From the NCBI GenBank assembly GCA_902493895.1, contig CABUQW010000058.1:1-8233 (forward strand): DNA of 8,233 nucleotides, in the 5' to 3' direction. Within the stretch, counting starts at the first letter, position 1, and every line of letters begins with the position of its first letter. A model generated the notes under the pieces. The model was not told the origin of the DNA, did no database searches, and saw nothing but the letters and a program-made list of their open reading frames with translations. A program made the translations under genes and the position numbers. Positions 1-6,950 of the stretch are shown here, piece after piece. Origin of the DNA: an uncultured Collinsella sp. (GTDB lineage: Bacteria > Actinomycetota > Coriobacteriia > Coriobacteriales > Coriobacteriaceae).

Positions 1-2
1 AA

Positions 3-35
3 CCACCACAAAGGTGCCTGCCCCCTTTGTGGTGG
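3..35 (-). terminator. Perfect 12-bp hairpin just after the operon; possible terminator and/or REP-like repeat
   Basis: Positions 3-14 (CCACCACAAAGG) and 24-35 (CCTTTGTGGTGG) are exact reverse complements around a 9-base loop. On the minus strand the stem begins six bases after the aroE-aroK TAA and is followed by TT before the window ends, so any longer T-run is out of view. Position and strength fit an operon terminator. The loop side reads GGGGGCAGGCACC on the minus strand, which resembles, from memory, a dispersed palindromic repeat core seen in several bacterial genomes. Termination and repeat origin are not exclusive. Confidence 0.6.
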
Positions 36-41
36 GTTTGG

Positions 42-1292
42 TTAGAGAGCGGGTGGGAGGGTGTCGAGGAGGGTATGGGCGGTGTTGGCGGCGCAGTCGC
101 GTGAGTCGATGATGTAGTCGGCCCAGGCGCGGTAGCGCGGCATACGCTGCTCGGCCAGCTTGTCGATGCCGTCGCGCGCGGTGATGGGGCGGCCCTTGTG
201 GGCGAGCTCGTCGAGCTTGCGGTTGAGCATCACGATTTGGCTGTTTTGGTGCAGCAGAGGGTAGTTCTCGTCGCGCGTAACCACGCCGCCGCCGGTGGAG
301 AGCACCAAGCCGCTGCGCTTGGAGATGTCGGCCAGCGCTGCCGTCTCCTGCTCGCGGAAGGCCGCCTCGCCGCACTTGATGATAAAGTCGGCGCAGGGCA
401 TGCCAAGGCGCTCCTCGAGGGCGCGATCGAGATCGATGTGCTCGCGGCCCGTGAGCTGGGCGATCTGCTCGCCCACGCGGGTCTTGCCCGAGCCCGGCAT
501 GCCGATCAGCGCGATGTTCTGTTCGCGGCGTGACAGGCGCTCCGTTACGTCCAGGATCCTCTCGCGCGGGGTGGCTTTGCCGGTATAGCGCTCGACAGCT
601 TGTGCCGCCTGGGCAACAAGCATAAGCAGGCCGCCGATACAGGGGATGCCGCGGCGCTCGGCCTCGAGCATCAGGCCCGTGCGGGCGGGGTTGTAGACAA
701 TGTCGATGACGCCCTCGAGCGCATCGAGGCCTTCGAGCGTGCAAGGCGCGTCGGGGCAATGGGGGAACATGCCGGCGGGCGTGCAGTTGACGAGTAGGGA
801 GGCGTCGGACTGCTGCGCGATATTGTCGTAGTTGACCTCGCTCGTGCGACCCACGGGTACGACGATGGCGCCCATGTCTCCCAGCACCATACTTGCCGTG
901 GTGCCGGCGCCGCCGGTGGCACCGAGCACGAGGACCTTCTTACCGGCAACCTTTACGCCCAGCTCTTCGACCAGGCATTGGAAGCCAAAGTAGTCAGTGT
1001 TGTCGCCGCGCAGACGGCCATCGGGCAGACGCGTGATCGTGTTGACGTTGCCCATGCGCTCGGCCAGCGGACTCAGCTCGTCCAGGTATTCCATGACGGC
1101 GCGCTTGTAGGGGATGGTCACGTTGGTGCCTTCCCATTCTTTACCCGTCATAAAGGCCGCGAGGTCCTCGGGCTCGCGCTCAAATCGCACGTAATCGAGC
1201 CCAGCGAGCTCTTTGTAGATGGTCGGGGTGTAGCTGTGGCCCAGCACGCGGCCCAGCACACCGTAGGGGCGGGTTGCGGCGGTATCGGTCAT
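42..1292 (-). CDS. aroE-aroK: Bifunctional shikimate dehydrogenase / shikimate kinase (AroE-AroK fusion)
   Basis: This 416-residue protein joins two shikimate-pathway enzymes. Residues 1 to about 250 are shikimate dehydrogenase (3-dehydroshikimate to shikimate, NAD(P)H-dependent). Visible motifs are GHSYTPTIY near 18-26, NVTIPYK ending in the catalytic lysine K63, GNVNTI 81-86, GDNTD with catalytic D100, the nucleotide loop GATGGAG 124-130, NCTPAGM 169-175 and a late Gln-containing helix around Q228. Residues 257 to 416 are shikimate kinase (shikimate to shikimate 3-phosphate): Walker A GMPGSGKT 264-271, DLD 287-289, FREQE 312-316, GGG 334-336, lid arginine in KGRP 366-369, and RMPRY 383-387. 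Both halves are near full family length (about 270 and 165 residues), so both are probably active in the cytosol. The ATG immediately follows the pheA TAG with no spacer, behind GGAGGTG. It is the last gene of the operon. The usual NADP motif NRTxxR reads GRTSEV at 148-153, so cofactor preference is uncertain. Confidence 0.95.
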   Translation of the reverse strand: MTDTAATRPYGVLGRVLGHSYTPTIYKELAGLDYVRFEREPEDLAAFMTGKEWEGTNVTIPYKRAVMEYLDELSPLAERMGNVNTITRLPDGRLRGDNTDYFGFQCLVEELGVKVAGKKVLVLGATGGAGTTASMVLGDMGAIVVPVGRTSEVNYDNIAQQSDASLLVNCTPAGMFPHCPDAPCTLEGLDALEGVIDIVYNPARTGLMLEAERRGIPCIGGLLMLVAQAAQAVERYTGKATPRERILDVTERLSRREQNIALIGMPGSGKTRVGEQIAQLTGREHIDLDRALEERLGMPCADFIIKCGEAAFREQETAALADISKRSGLVLSTGGGVVTRDENYPLLHQNSQIVMLNRKLDELAHKGRPITARDGIDKLAEQRMPRYRAWADYIIDSRDCAANTAHTLLDTLPPAL

Positions 1293-2438
1293 CTAGAGCA
1301 CCTCCGTGTAGCTGCCAAAGTAGGTGAAGCTCTCGCACACGTCGTCGATGGAATCGAGCAGGTCGTCGAGGGCCTTGCTGCCAAAGGGGCAGTCCAGATC
1401 AAAGTAGAACATAAACTCAAAGTCGCGGCCGGGGATGGGGCGGCTCTCGAGCTTGATGAGGTTGATGTTGAGTGCGTAGAAGCGCTCGAGCACGCGATAG
1501 AGGGCGCCCGGCTCGTTGGCCGTGGTGATCATGAGCGAGGTGCGATTAGCGCCGGGGTAGACGCGCGGCTCGCGGCTGATGACGACAAAGCGCGTGTAGT
1601 TGTTGTCCGAGTCTTGGATATTGGGCTCCAGCACCTCGAGGCCATACAGCGTGGCACAGCTGCGCGAGGCGATGGCGGCGACGTCGGTGCGCTCGGAGTT
1701 GGCGACCATCTCGGCCGACATGGCCGTGTTGGGGTACTTGGTGGCGTGCAGGCCGTGGGACTCGATAAAGCCGGCACACTGGGCAATGGCTTGGCCGTGG
1801 CTGTAGACCTCGCGTATGTCCGCGAGCTTGGTGCCGGGCTTGACGAGCAGGTTGTGGTCGATTTTGAGGCGCAGCGAACGCACGATATGGAAGTCGAACT
1901 GGGCGAGCAGGTCGTAGACGGCGTTGACCGAGCCGGCGGTGGAGTTCTCGATGGGCAGCACGCCAAACTCGCAGAAGCCGTCGCGCACAGCGCGCATAAC
2001 GCCTTCGAAGGTCTCGAAAAACGCGATGTCGGGCACGTCGAAGAGCTTGCACGCGGCGATTTGACTGTAAGCGCCCTCAACGCCCTGGCAAGCGACGGTG
2101 GCAGTTTGAGGGAAGGGCGTGTCGGAGGCTGCAGCCGTGGCGTGGGCCTTTTGCGAGACGGTGATGCCCTTGAGTTCGTTGATGTAGCGCTGCTGCTCGG
2201 CCTTGCTCATGCTCATGAGGAGACGAAACAGGGTGATGGTCTGCGCCTCATAGCGCTCGGGCGCGCGGCTGGCGAGGTTGTTGAGTTTGGAGCGCTCGCG
2301 GGCGGGGTCGAAGACGGCCTTGCCCATCTTGATTTTTGACTTGGCGACCTCGGTGGCAATGTCCATGCGCTCGATAAAGCTGTTGAGGAGCGTGGTGTCG
2401 ATGCCATCGATGGTCTGGCGGATGTCAGCAAGGTCCAT
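1293..2438 (-). CDS. pheA: Chorismate mutase / prephenate dehydratase (bifunctional P-protein)
   Basis: Converts chorismate to prephenate and then to phenylpyruvate, the phenylalanine precursor. Residues 1-90 form an AroQ-type helical chorismate mutase, with R7, R24, a Lys-rich stretch at 33-40, and DPARERS at 44-50. Residues 114-290 are prephenate dehydratase: GVEGAYSQ 119-126, IENSTAGSV 163-171, SHGQAIAQC 213-221, and the catalytic TRF at 282-284. Residues about 298-376 are an ACT domain with EPGALYRVL (309-317) and LESRP (330-334), the motifs that bind phenylalanine in this family, so feedback inhibition by Phe is likely. Length (381 aa) is close to the E. coli P-protein (386). The start is supported by AAAGGGG at 2444-2450, five bases before ATG. 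A 39-bp gap separates it from aroC, the longest gap in the operon. Its end abuts aroE-aroK directly. Confidence 0.96.
   Translation of the reverse strand: MDLADIRQTIDGIDTTLLNSFIERMDIATEVAKSKIKMGKAVFDPARERSKLNNLASRAPERYEAQTITLFRLLMSMSKAEQQRYINELKGITVSQKAHATAAASDTPFPQTATVACQGVEGAYSQIAACKLFDVPDIAFFETFEGVMRAVRDGFCEFGVLPIENSTAGSVNAVYDLLAQFDFHIVRSLRLKIDHNLLVKPGTKLADIREVYSHGQAIAQCAGFIESHGLHATKYPNTAMSAEMVANSERTDVAAIASRSCATLYGLEVLEPNIQDSDNNYTRFVVISREPRVYPGANRTSLMITTANEPGALYRVLERFYALNINLIKLESRPIPGRDFEFMFYFDLDCPFGSKALDDLLDSIDDVCESFTYFGSYTEVL
1299..1305 (-). promoter_or_regulatory. Shine-Dalgarno for aroE-aroK inside pheA
   Basis: GGAGGTG lies six bases before the aroE-aroK ATG. It is read as coding sequence for the last residues of PheA (Glu-Val). 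With the TAG-ATG junction this supports the chosen start and translational coupling. Confidence 0.8.
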
Positions 2439-2477
2439 AGGGACCCCTTTCGTGAATCATTGCCCGGGGTGGGCGGG

Positions 2478-3575
2478 TTAGCGCTGGGCGGCGTCCTCGA
2501 GGAGGGCGTCCCAGATGGCGAGCGCCGCGGCTGCTTCGGCTACGGGGACGGCTCGGGGGACGATGCAGGGATCGTGACGACCGTGGACCGAGAGCTCGGC
2601 ATTTTCCATGGCGTCCATGTCTACGGTCTGCTGCTCGCGGCCAATAGAGGGTGTCGGCTTTACGGCCATACGCCACATGACGGGCGCGCCGGTGGAGATG
2701 CCGCCCAGAATGCCGCCGGCGTTGTTGGACTCGACTTCAATCTCGCCGGTCTCGGCGTCGATGCGATACGGATCGTTGTTCTCGCTGCCGCGCATGGCGG
2801 CCACGGCAAAGCCCATGCCAAACTCCACGCCCTTTACGGCGGGAATGCCAAACGCGATTTGCGCGATGCGGTTTTCGATGCCGTCGAACATGGGGTCGCC
2901 GATGCCCGTGGGAAGCCCGTAAATGCCGCACTCCACGATGCCGCCGATGCTATCGAGCTCGTCGCGCGCGGCTAGGATCTCCTCGCGCATGCGGCCGGCT
3001 GCGGCGGCGTCAATGCAAGGCAGGTCGTTCGAAAGGATCGCCTTGCGGTCGGCCTCGCGATAGACCATATCGTCCATCGGCAGGTCGGAGATGCCGCCGA
3101 TCTGCGCGACGTGCGCCATGACCTTGATGCCACGGGCCTCGAGCGCCTGCAGCGCGATCCCGCCGGCGATGCATAAGGGTGCCGTTAGGCGGCCGGAAAA
3201 ATGCCCGCCACCAGCGACATCGTGCATGTTGTGATACTTCACACGCGCAGGGAAGTCCGCATGTCCGGGACGGGGCTTGCGGCGCAGCTCGGAGTAATCA
3301 TTGGAGCGCGTGTTGGTGTTCTCGATAATCGCGGCGATGGGCGCGCCGGTGGTATGTCCATCGACAACACCGGCGATGATGTGGGCGGCGTCGGCTTCGC
3401 GGCGTTTGGTCGCGGTCTCGTCGCGACCGGGGGCGCGACGGTCGAGGAAGGCCTGCAGCTCCTCCTGGTCCACGGCGATGCCCGCCGGGATGCCATCGAG
3501 CGAGCAGCCGATAGCGGGGGAGTGCGATTGGCCGAAGATGCTTAAGTGCAAGACGTTGCCAAAGGTCGAGGACAT
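2478..3575 (-). CDS. aroC: Chorismate synthase
   Basis: Catalyses the last common step, the anti-1,4-elimination of phosphate from EPSP to give chorismate, using reduced FMN. The 365-residue length is normal for the family. Family signatures are in order: FGQSHSPAIG 14-23 with H18, RRAPGR 46-51 followed by a TKRREAD segment at 56-62, PGHAD 103-107 with H105, GGGHFSGRLTAP 122-133, SNNAGGILGGISTGAPV 283-299, KPTPSIG 306-312, and GRHDPCIVPRAVPVAEA 332-348. The ATG is preceded by GAGGAGGAA, which lies inside the last codons of aroA and encodes its C-terminal Glu-Glu-Glu. The aroA stop and this start are one base apart, so translational coupling is likely. The first motif reads GQSHSP where many proteobacterial enzymes have GESHG. 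I take this as a lineage variant, not a defect, because all other signatures are intact. Confidence 0.97.
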   Translation of the reverse strand: MSSTFGNVLHLSIFGQSHSPAIGCSLDGIPAGIAVDQEELQAFLDRRAPGRDETATKRREADAAHIIAGVVDGHTTGAPIAAIIENTNTRSNDYSELRRKPRPGHADFPARVKYHNMHDVAGGGHFSGRLTAPLCIAGGIALQALEARGIKVMAHVAQIGGISDLPMDDMVYREADRKAILSNDLPCIDAAAAGRMREEILAARDELDSIGGIVECGIYGLPTGIGDPMFDGIENRIAQIAFGIPAVKGVEFGMGFAVAAMRGSENNDPYRIDAETGEIEVESNNAGGILGGISTGAPVMWRMAVKPTPSIGREQQTVDMDAMENAELSVHGRHDPCIVPRAVPVAEAAAALAIWDALLEDAAQR

Positions 3576-3576
3576 G

Positions 3577-4896
3577 CTATTCCTCCTCGAGTGTGACCTT
3601 GCCGCCCAGCAGGCGGTAGTGGTCGAAGAAATCGGGATAGGACTTGTTGACGGCCTCGGCGCCGTGGATCACGACCTCGCCGGTGGCACGGCTCGCGGCG
3701 ATGGCGGCCATCATGGCGATGCGGTGGTCGTTGTGCGAATCGACCTCGCCGCCGGTAAAGGCATCGAAACCCTTGATGATGAGGTCGTCACCGGCAATGC
3801 GCACCTGCGCGCCCAGCGCGGTGAGCTCGCGGGTGGTGGTGGCCAGACGGTCGGATTCCTTGATGCGCAGACGGGCGCAATCGCGGATAAAGGTGCGGCC
3901 CTGTGCCAGCGAGGCCACGGCCGAGATAACGGGCACCAGGTCGGGAATGTCGTGGGCACTCATCTCAAAGCCGGCGAGCTTGTCGGACTGCACGGTGGCG
4001 GCGTTGGTGGAGCGCACGATGCGGGCACCAAAGCGCGAAAGCGCGGCGAGCACGTTGCGGTCGCCCTGTGCGGAGCTCAGCGACACGCCCTCGACGGTGA
4101 TGGGGTCGGTGCCGATGGCACCGGCGCACAGCCAAAAGGCGGCGTTGGACCAGTCGCCCTCGACGGCTACGCTGCCGGGCGTGCGGTACGAGCCGCTGCT
4201 CACGCGGAAGTTCGTGACCTCGGGCTGGCCGTCCTTGGCCGGAATGCGCTCGACGTTGACCTCGACGCCAAAGGCCTTCATGGCCTGGATTGTCAGGTTG
4301 ATGTAAGGGCGGCTCTCGATGAGGCCGGTCACCTGCACGCAGGAGGGCTGGGCCAGCAGCGGGGCTGCCAGCAGCAGGCCGGAGATATACTGCGAGCTCA
4401 CGTTGCCCGGCAGCACGAAAGTGCCCGGGCGCATGCGTCCGCTCGTCTTGAGCGGAAAACCGCCCAGGCCCTGCAGGTCGCAGCCGGCGGCGATGATCTC
4501 GTCCGAGAGCGGGGACAGCGGGCGGGCGCCTAAGCGTCCCTGACCCACAAAAGTTGCTTCTGCGCCCAGCGCGCAGGCGACGGGCAACATAAAGCGCAGC
4601 GTGGAGCCGCTCTCGCCGCAGTCGAGCGTGCCACCGGCAAGGGCCTTGAGCAGGCCAAATTCAATGCTCTTCATGGTGGGGTGGACCTGGAAGCCGTCCT
4701 CGACGGTCTCGATGCGAGCACCCAGGGCCGTAAGGCAACGCACCGTAGCCTCGATGTCGGCGCAGGTGGTGTTACAGGCGACGTGTGTCTCGCCGTTGGC
4801 AAGCGCAGCGCAGATGATGAGACGGTGCGCCATCGACTTGGACGCGATGGCGGGAACGGTGCCCTTAAGCGGGGACGGGGTGATGCGGGCTAGCAT
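3577..4896 (-). CDS. aroA: 3-phosphoshikimate 1-carboxyvinyltransferase (EPSP synthase)
   Basis: Transfers the enolpyruvyl group of PEP to shikimate 3-phosphate to make EPSP. The 439-residue length fits the two-domain inside-out barrel family (about 430). Recognisable positions are KSMAHR 20-25 (K20 and R25 correspond to substrate-binding K22 and R27 of E. coli), GESGSTLRF 94-102, RPLSPL 125-130, SSQY 167-170, IPDLVPV 317-323 with the catalytic Asp, RIKESDRL 344-351, SHNDHRIAM 387-395, and NKSYPDFF 417-424. The loop at 94-102 differs from the NAGTAMRP of the E. coli enzyme: Gly is kept, Thr is Ser and Pro is Phe, a region known to influence glyphosate binding. The start codon lies inside the end of aroB (7-bp overlap) with GAAGGGAG ten bases upstream. 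It ends one base before aroC. Confidence 0.97.
   Translation of the reverse strand: MLARITPSPLKGTVPAIASKSMAHRLIICAALANGETHVACNTTCADIEATVRCLTALGARIETVEDGFQVHPTMKSIEFGLLKALAGGTLDCGESGSTLRFMLPVACALGAEATFVGQGRLGARPLSPLSDEIIAAGCDLQGLGGFPLKTSGRMRPGTFVLPGNVSSQYISGLLLAAPLLAQPSCVQVTGLIESRPYINLTIQAMKAFGVEVNVERIPAKDGQPEVTNFRVSSGSYRTPGSVAVEGDWSNAAFWLCAGAIGTDPITVEGVSLSSAQGDRNVLAALSRFGARIVRSTNAATVQSDKLAGFEMSAHDIPDLVPVISAVASLAQGRTFIRDCARLRIKESDRLATTTRELTALGAQVRIAGDDLIIKGFDAFTGGEVDSHNDHRIAMMAAIAASRATGEVVIHGAEAVNKSYPDFFDHYRLLGGKVTLEEE
3580..3588 (-). promoter_or_regulatory. Shine-Dalgarno for aroC inside aroA
   Basis: GAGGAGGAA precedes the aroC ATG, with the GGAGG core ending six bases before it. The same nine bases encode the three C-terminal glutamates of AroA. 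This fixes the aroC start and ties its translation to aroA. Confidence 0.8.
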
Positions 4897-5996
4897 GCGG
4901 ATGCGTCTCCCTTCTGGCCGAGGCCCTCGGCAATGAGTTCGTGGAAAGTGGAAAGCGGCGTGCGGTCGATGCTGCAGCGGCCAATGCCGTGCGGAATCAC
5001 CAGGTCGATGGTGTCGCCCGCGCGCTTCTTGTCGTGGAGCGCCTCGGCAAAGACGGCATCGGCATCTAGGTCGCAGCGGGTCTTGAGGCCATGGCGGGCG
5101 CAGAGCTCCTCAATACGACCGGGCAGTGCAGCATCGCAGGCGCCGTGCAGGGCCGCGGCGCGCGTGATGATGCCCATACCGATCGACACGCAGTTGCCGT
5201 GCCCGAGCTCAAAGTGCTCGCAGGCCTCGACGGCGTGTCCGGCGCTGTGTCCAAAGTTGAGCAGCTTGCGCTGGTTGGTTTCGTGCTCGTCGGCGACGAC
5301 CACGGCGCGCTTGATGTCGATGTTGCGGGCGATGATGAGTGCTACGCGGGCCACATCGCGGTTGAGCAGCTCCAGCGTGAGCGGGGTCTTCTCCAGCTCG
5401 GCGAAAAGCTCCGGGTCGGCGATCACGGCGTGCTTGACGACCTCGCCGCAGCCGTCGGCGAACTGCTCGGGCGTGAGGGTGGCCAGGCACCCCACGTCAG
5501 CGATAACCACGCTCGGCTGCCAAAAGGCGCCGGCCAAGTTCTTGCCGGCAGCCAGGTCGATGGCGGTCTTGCCGCCCACCGACGAATCCACCATGGCGAG
5601 CAGGCTCGTCGGGATCTGCACAAACTTGCAGCCGCGCATGTAGGTGGCGGCCACAAAGCCCGCCACATCGCCCACGACGCCGCCCCCGAGTGCCACGATC
5701 ACGTCGGAGCGCGAAAGCTCGTGCTCGGCCACAAACTCCAAAATGGCAACATAGGTTTCGGCGCGCTTATGGGCCTCGCCGGCCTCGAAGGTGCAGATGC
5801 TCACCTCGTAGCCTGACGCCTCCAGGCTCTGCTTAACGGGCATCTGGTAGAGCGGGCCCACGTTGGTGTCCGTCACGATGACGGCCTTGGCGCCGCCGGC
5901 AGTGGCGCGCACGAGCGGCCCCGCCTGCTCCAGCAAAAACGTGCCAACATGCACCTGGTAGGGGCGTGCGGTGTCGATATCGATGGTAATCGCCAT
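4890..5996 (-). CDS. aroB: 3-dehydroquinate synthase
   Basis: Converts DAHP to 3-dehydroquinate, step two of the pathway, with NAD+ and a divalent metal. At 368 residues it is full length. Visible motifs are the nucleotide-binding GGGVVGDVAGF 104-114, YMRG 119-122, QIPTSLLAMVDSSVGGKT 127-144, KNLAG 152-156, the metal ligand E185 in GCGEVVKHA 182-190, H250 in NFGHSAGHAVE 247-257, H266 in LGHG 264-267, and the basic loop DKKR 322-325. The start is supported by AAAGGA at 6006-6011, nine bases upstream. A 36-bp gap separates it from tyrA, and its last seven bases overlap the aroA start (ATG inside the final Cys-stop codons). The ends and motifs look intact. The dehydratase that would use its product is not encoded in the window. 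Confidence 0.97.
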   Translation of the reverse strand: MAITIDIDTARPYQVHVGTFLLEQAGPLVRATAGGAKAVIVTDTNVGPLYQMPVKQSLEASGYEVSICTFEAGEAHKRAETYVAILEFVAEHELSRSDVIVALGGGVVGDVAGFVAATYMRGCKFVQIPTSLLAMVDSSVGGKTAIDLAAGKNLAGAFWQPSVVIADVGCLATLTPEQFADGCGEVVKHAVIADPELFAELEKTPLTLELLNRDVARVALIIARNIDIKRAVVVADEHETNQRKLLNFGHSAGHAVEACEHFELGHGNCVSIGMGIITRAAALHGACDAALPGRIEELCARHGLKTRCDLDADAVFAEALHDKKRAGDTIDLVIPHGIGRCSIDRTPLSTFHELIAEGLGQKGDASAC

Positions 5997-6032
5997 AAGC
6001 TTCGGTCCTTTCGACCTGGCGTGATAGGTGGT

Positions 6033-6947
6033 CTAGTGGGAGGCCTCGTCGTCGAGCGCGCGCTTGATGCGGTCGCCCTCGGCAAGGAGATTCTCCAGAT
6101 AGCGTTGGTCGCGGTCCTTAAGGGCGCGGCTGTAGGCGCCAAGCGACTCGATCAGGTGGTCGATCTCGAAGGCGAGCGCATTGGCGTCGTCGATCATAAG
6201 CTCGGACCACATCTGAGGATTGAGGTGCGCCACGCGGGTGAGATCGCGGTAGCTTCCGGCCGAAAAGCCGTGGTGGACCTGGGCGGTGGGGCTCTTGACG
6301 TAGGCGTTGGATACCACGTGCGCAAGCTGGCTCGTGAAGGCGATGACGCGGTCGTGTTCGGCGGCGCTGGTCACGCTGAACTTGCCAAAGCCCAAGGGGC
6401 GCACCATCTCGCGCACCTGGCCCAAAAGCTCCAGCTTGAGCGCATCGTCCACCGCGGGTGGCACGAGCACGAGCGGGGCGCCCTGGAACAGGTCGGCACG
6501 GGAGTGAGCGTAGCCTGAGAACTGGGTGCCCGCCATGGGGTGCGCGCCCACAAAGTAAAAGCCGTGCTCGCGGGCAAGCTCAAAGGCGCGCTCGCACACA
6601 ATGCCCTTGACGCCCACGGTGTCGATCACCACGGGACCCATGATGGCGTCGGTGTCGGTGGCGTCGGCGAGTGCCTGGGCATGCGCCTCGAGCCATTCGA
6701 TGCATGCCTCGGGATAGCAAGCCAGGACGATGATGTCGCATTCGCCGAGTGTCTTGCCGTTGAGCTCTCCGGCGACAGTGCCCATGCTGGCGGCCGTCAT
6801 GACATCGTCATCGGGGTCCCAGGCCAGCACGCGGACGCCCGCCTGCGCATAGCCGCGGGCAAAGCTACCGCCGATGAGGCCAAGGCCGACGATGCCGGCG
6901 CACTTGGGGCCGCCCTGGTTAACGCGCGCGTTTCTCACCGTACCCAT
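6033..6947 (-). CDS. tyrA: Prephenate dehydrogenase
   Basis: Oxidatively decarboxylates prephenate to 4-hydroxyphenylpyruvate, the tyrosine precursor. Residues 17-150 are a Rossmann fold with GLGLIGGS 21-28, an acidic end of strand two at D44 that favours NAD+ over NADP+, DTVGVKG 109-115, and the prephenate-site segment GAHPMAG 134-140. The helical C-terminal half carries AAEHDR 195-200, FTSQLAH 204-210, GSYRDLTRVA 231-240 and a charged final helix. At 304 residues there is no room for the ACT domain found in longer homologues, and no fused chorismate mutase, so it must rely on PheA or another mutase for prephenate. An alternative family member would be arogenate dehydrogenase; substrate choice cannot be read with certainty. 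The start is three bases past the aroF stop, with GGAG six bases upstream inside the last aroF codons. Confidence 0.94.
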   Translation of the reverse strand: MGTVRNARVNQGGPKCAGIVGLGLIGGSFARGYAQAGVRVLAWDPDDDVMTAASMGTVAGELNGKTLGECDIIVLACYPEACIEWLEAHAQALADATDTDAIMGPVVIDTVGVKGIVCERAFELAREHGFYFVGAHPMAGTQFSGYAHSRADLFQGAPLVLVPPAVDDALKLELLGQVREMVRPLGFGKFSVTSAAEHDRVIAFTSQLAHVVSNAYVKSPTAQVHHGFSAGSYRDLTRVAHLNPQMWSELMIDDANALAFEIDHLIESLGAYSRALKDRDQRYLENLLAEGDRIKRALDDEASH

Positions 6948-6950
6948 GAG

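Noticed and set aside
978..2339. 453-codon open frame on the plus strand opposite aroE-aroK and pheA
   Set aside because: It lies entirely antisense to genes with intact conserved motifs, has a skewed Ala/Gly/Val/His composition and resembles no family I know. Long antisense frames are expected opposite GC-rich coding sequence.
2439..2477. Internal promoter in the 39-bp aroC/pheA gap
   Set aside because: No -10/-35-like pair is visible; it contains only a Shine-Dalgarno and a four-base inverted repeat.
3301..4533. 410-codon open frame on the plus strand opposite aroC and aroA
   Set aside because: Antisense to two strongly supported genes, spans their junction, and shows no recognisable domain; a codon-bias shadow.
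5997..6032. Short inverted repeats (GGTC/GACC and ACCT/AGGT) around the aroB ribosome binding site
   Set aside because: Stems of only four base pairs; too weak to call regulatory.
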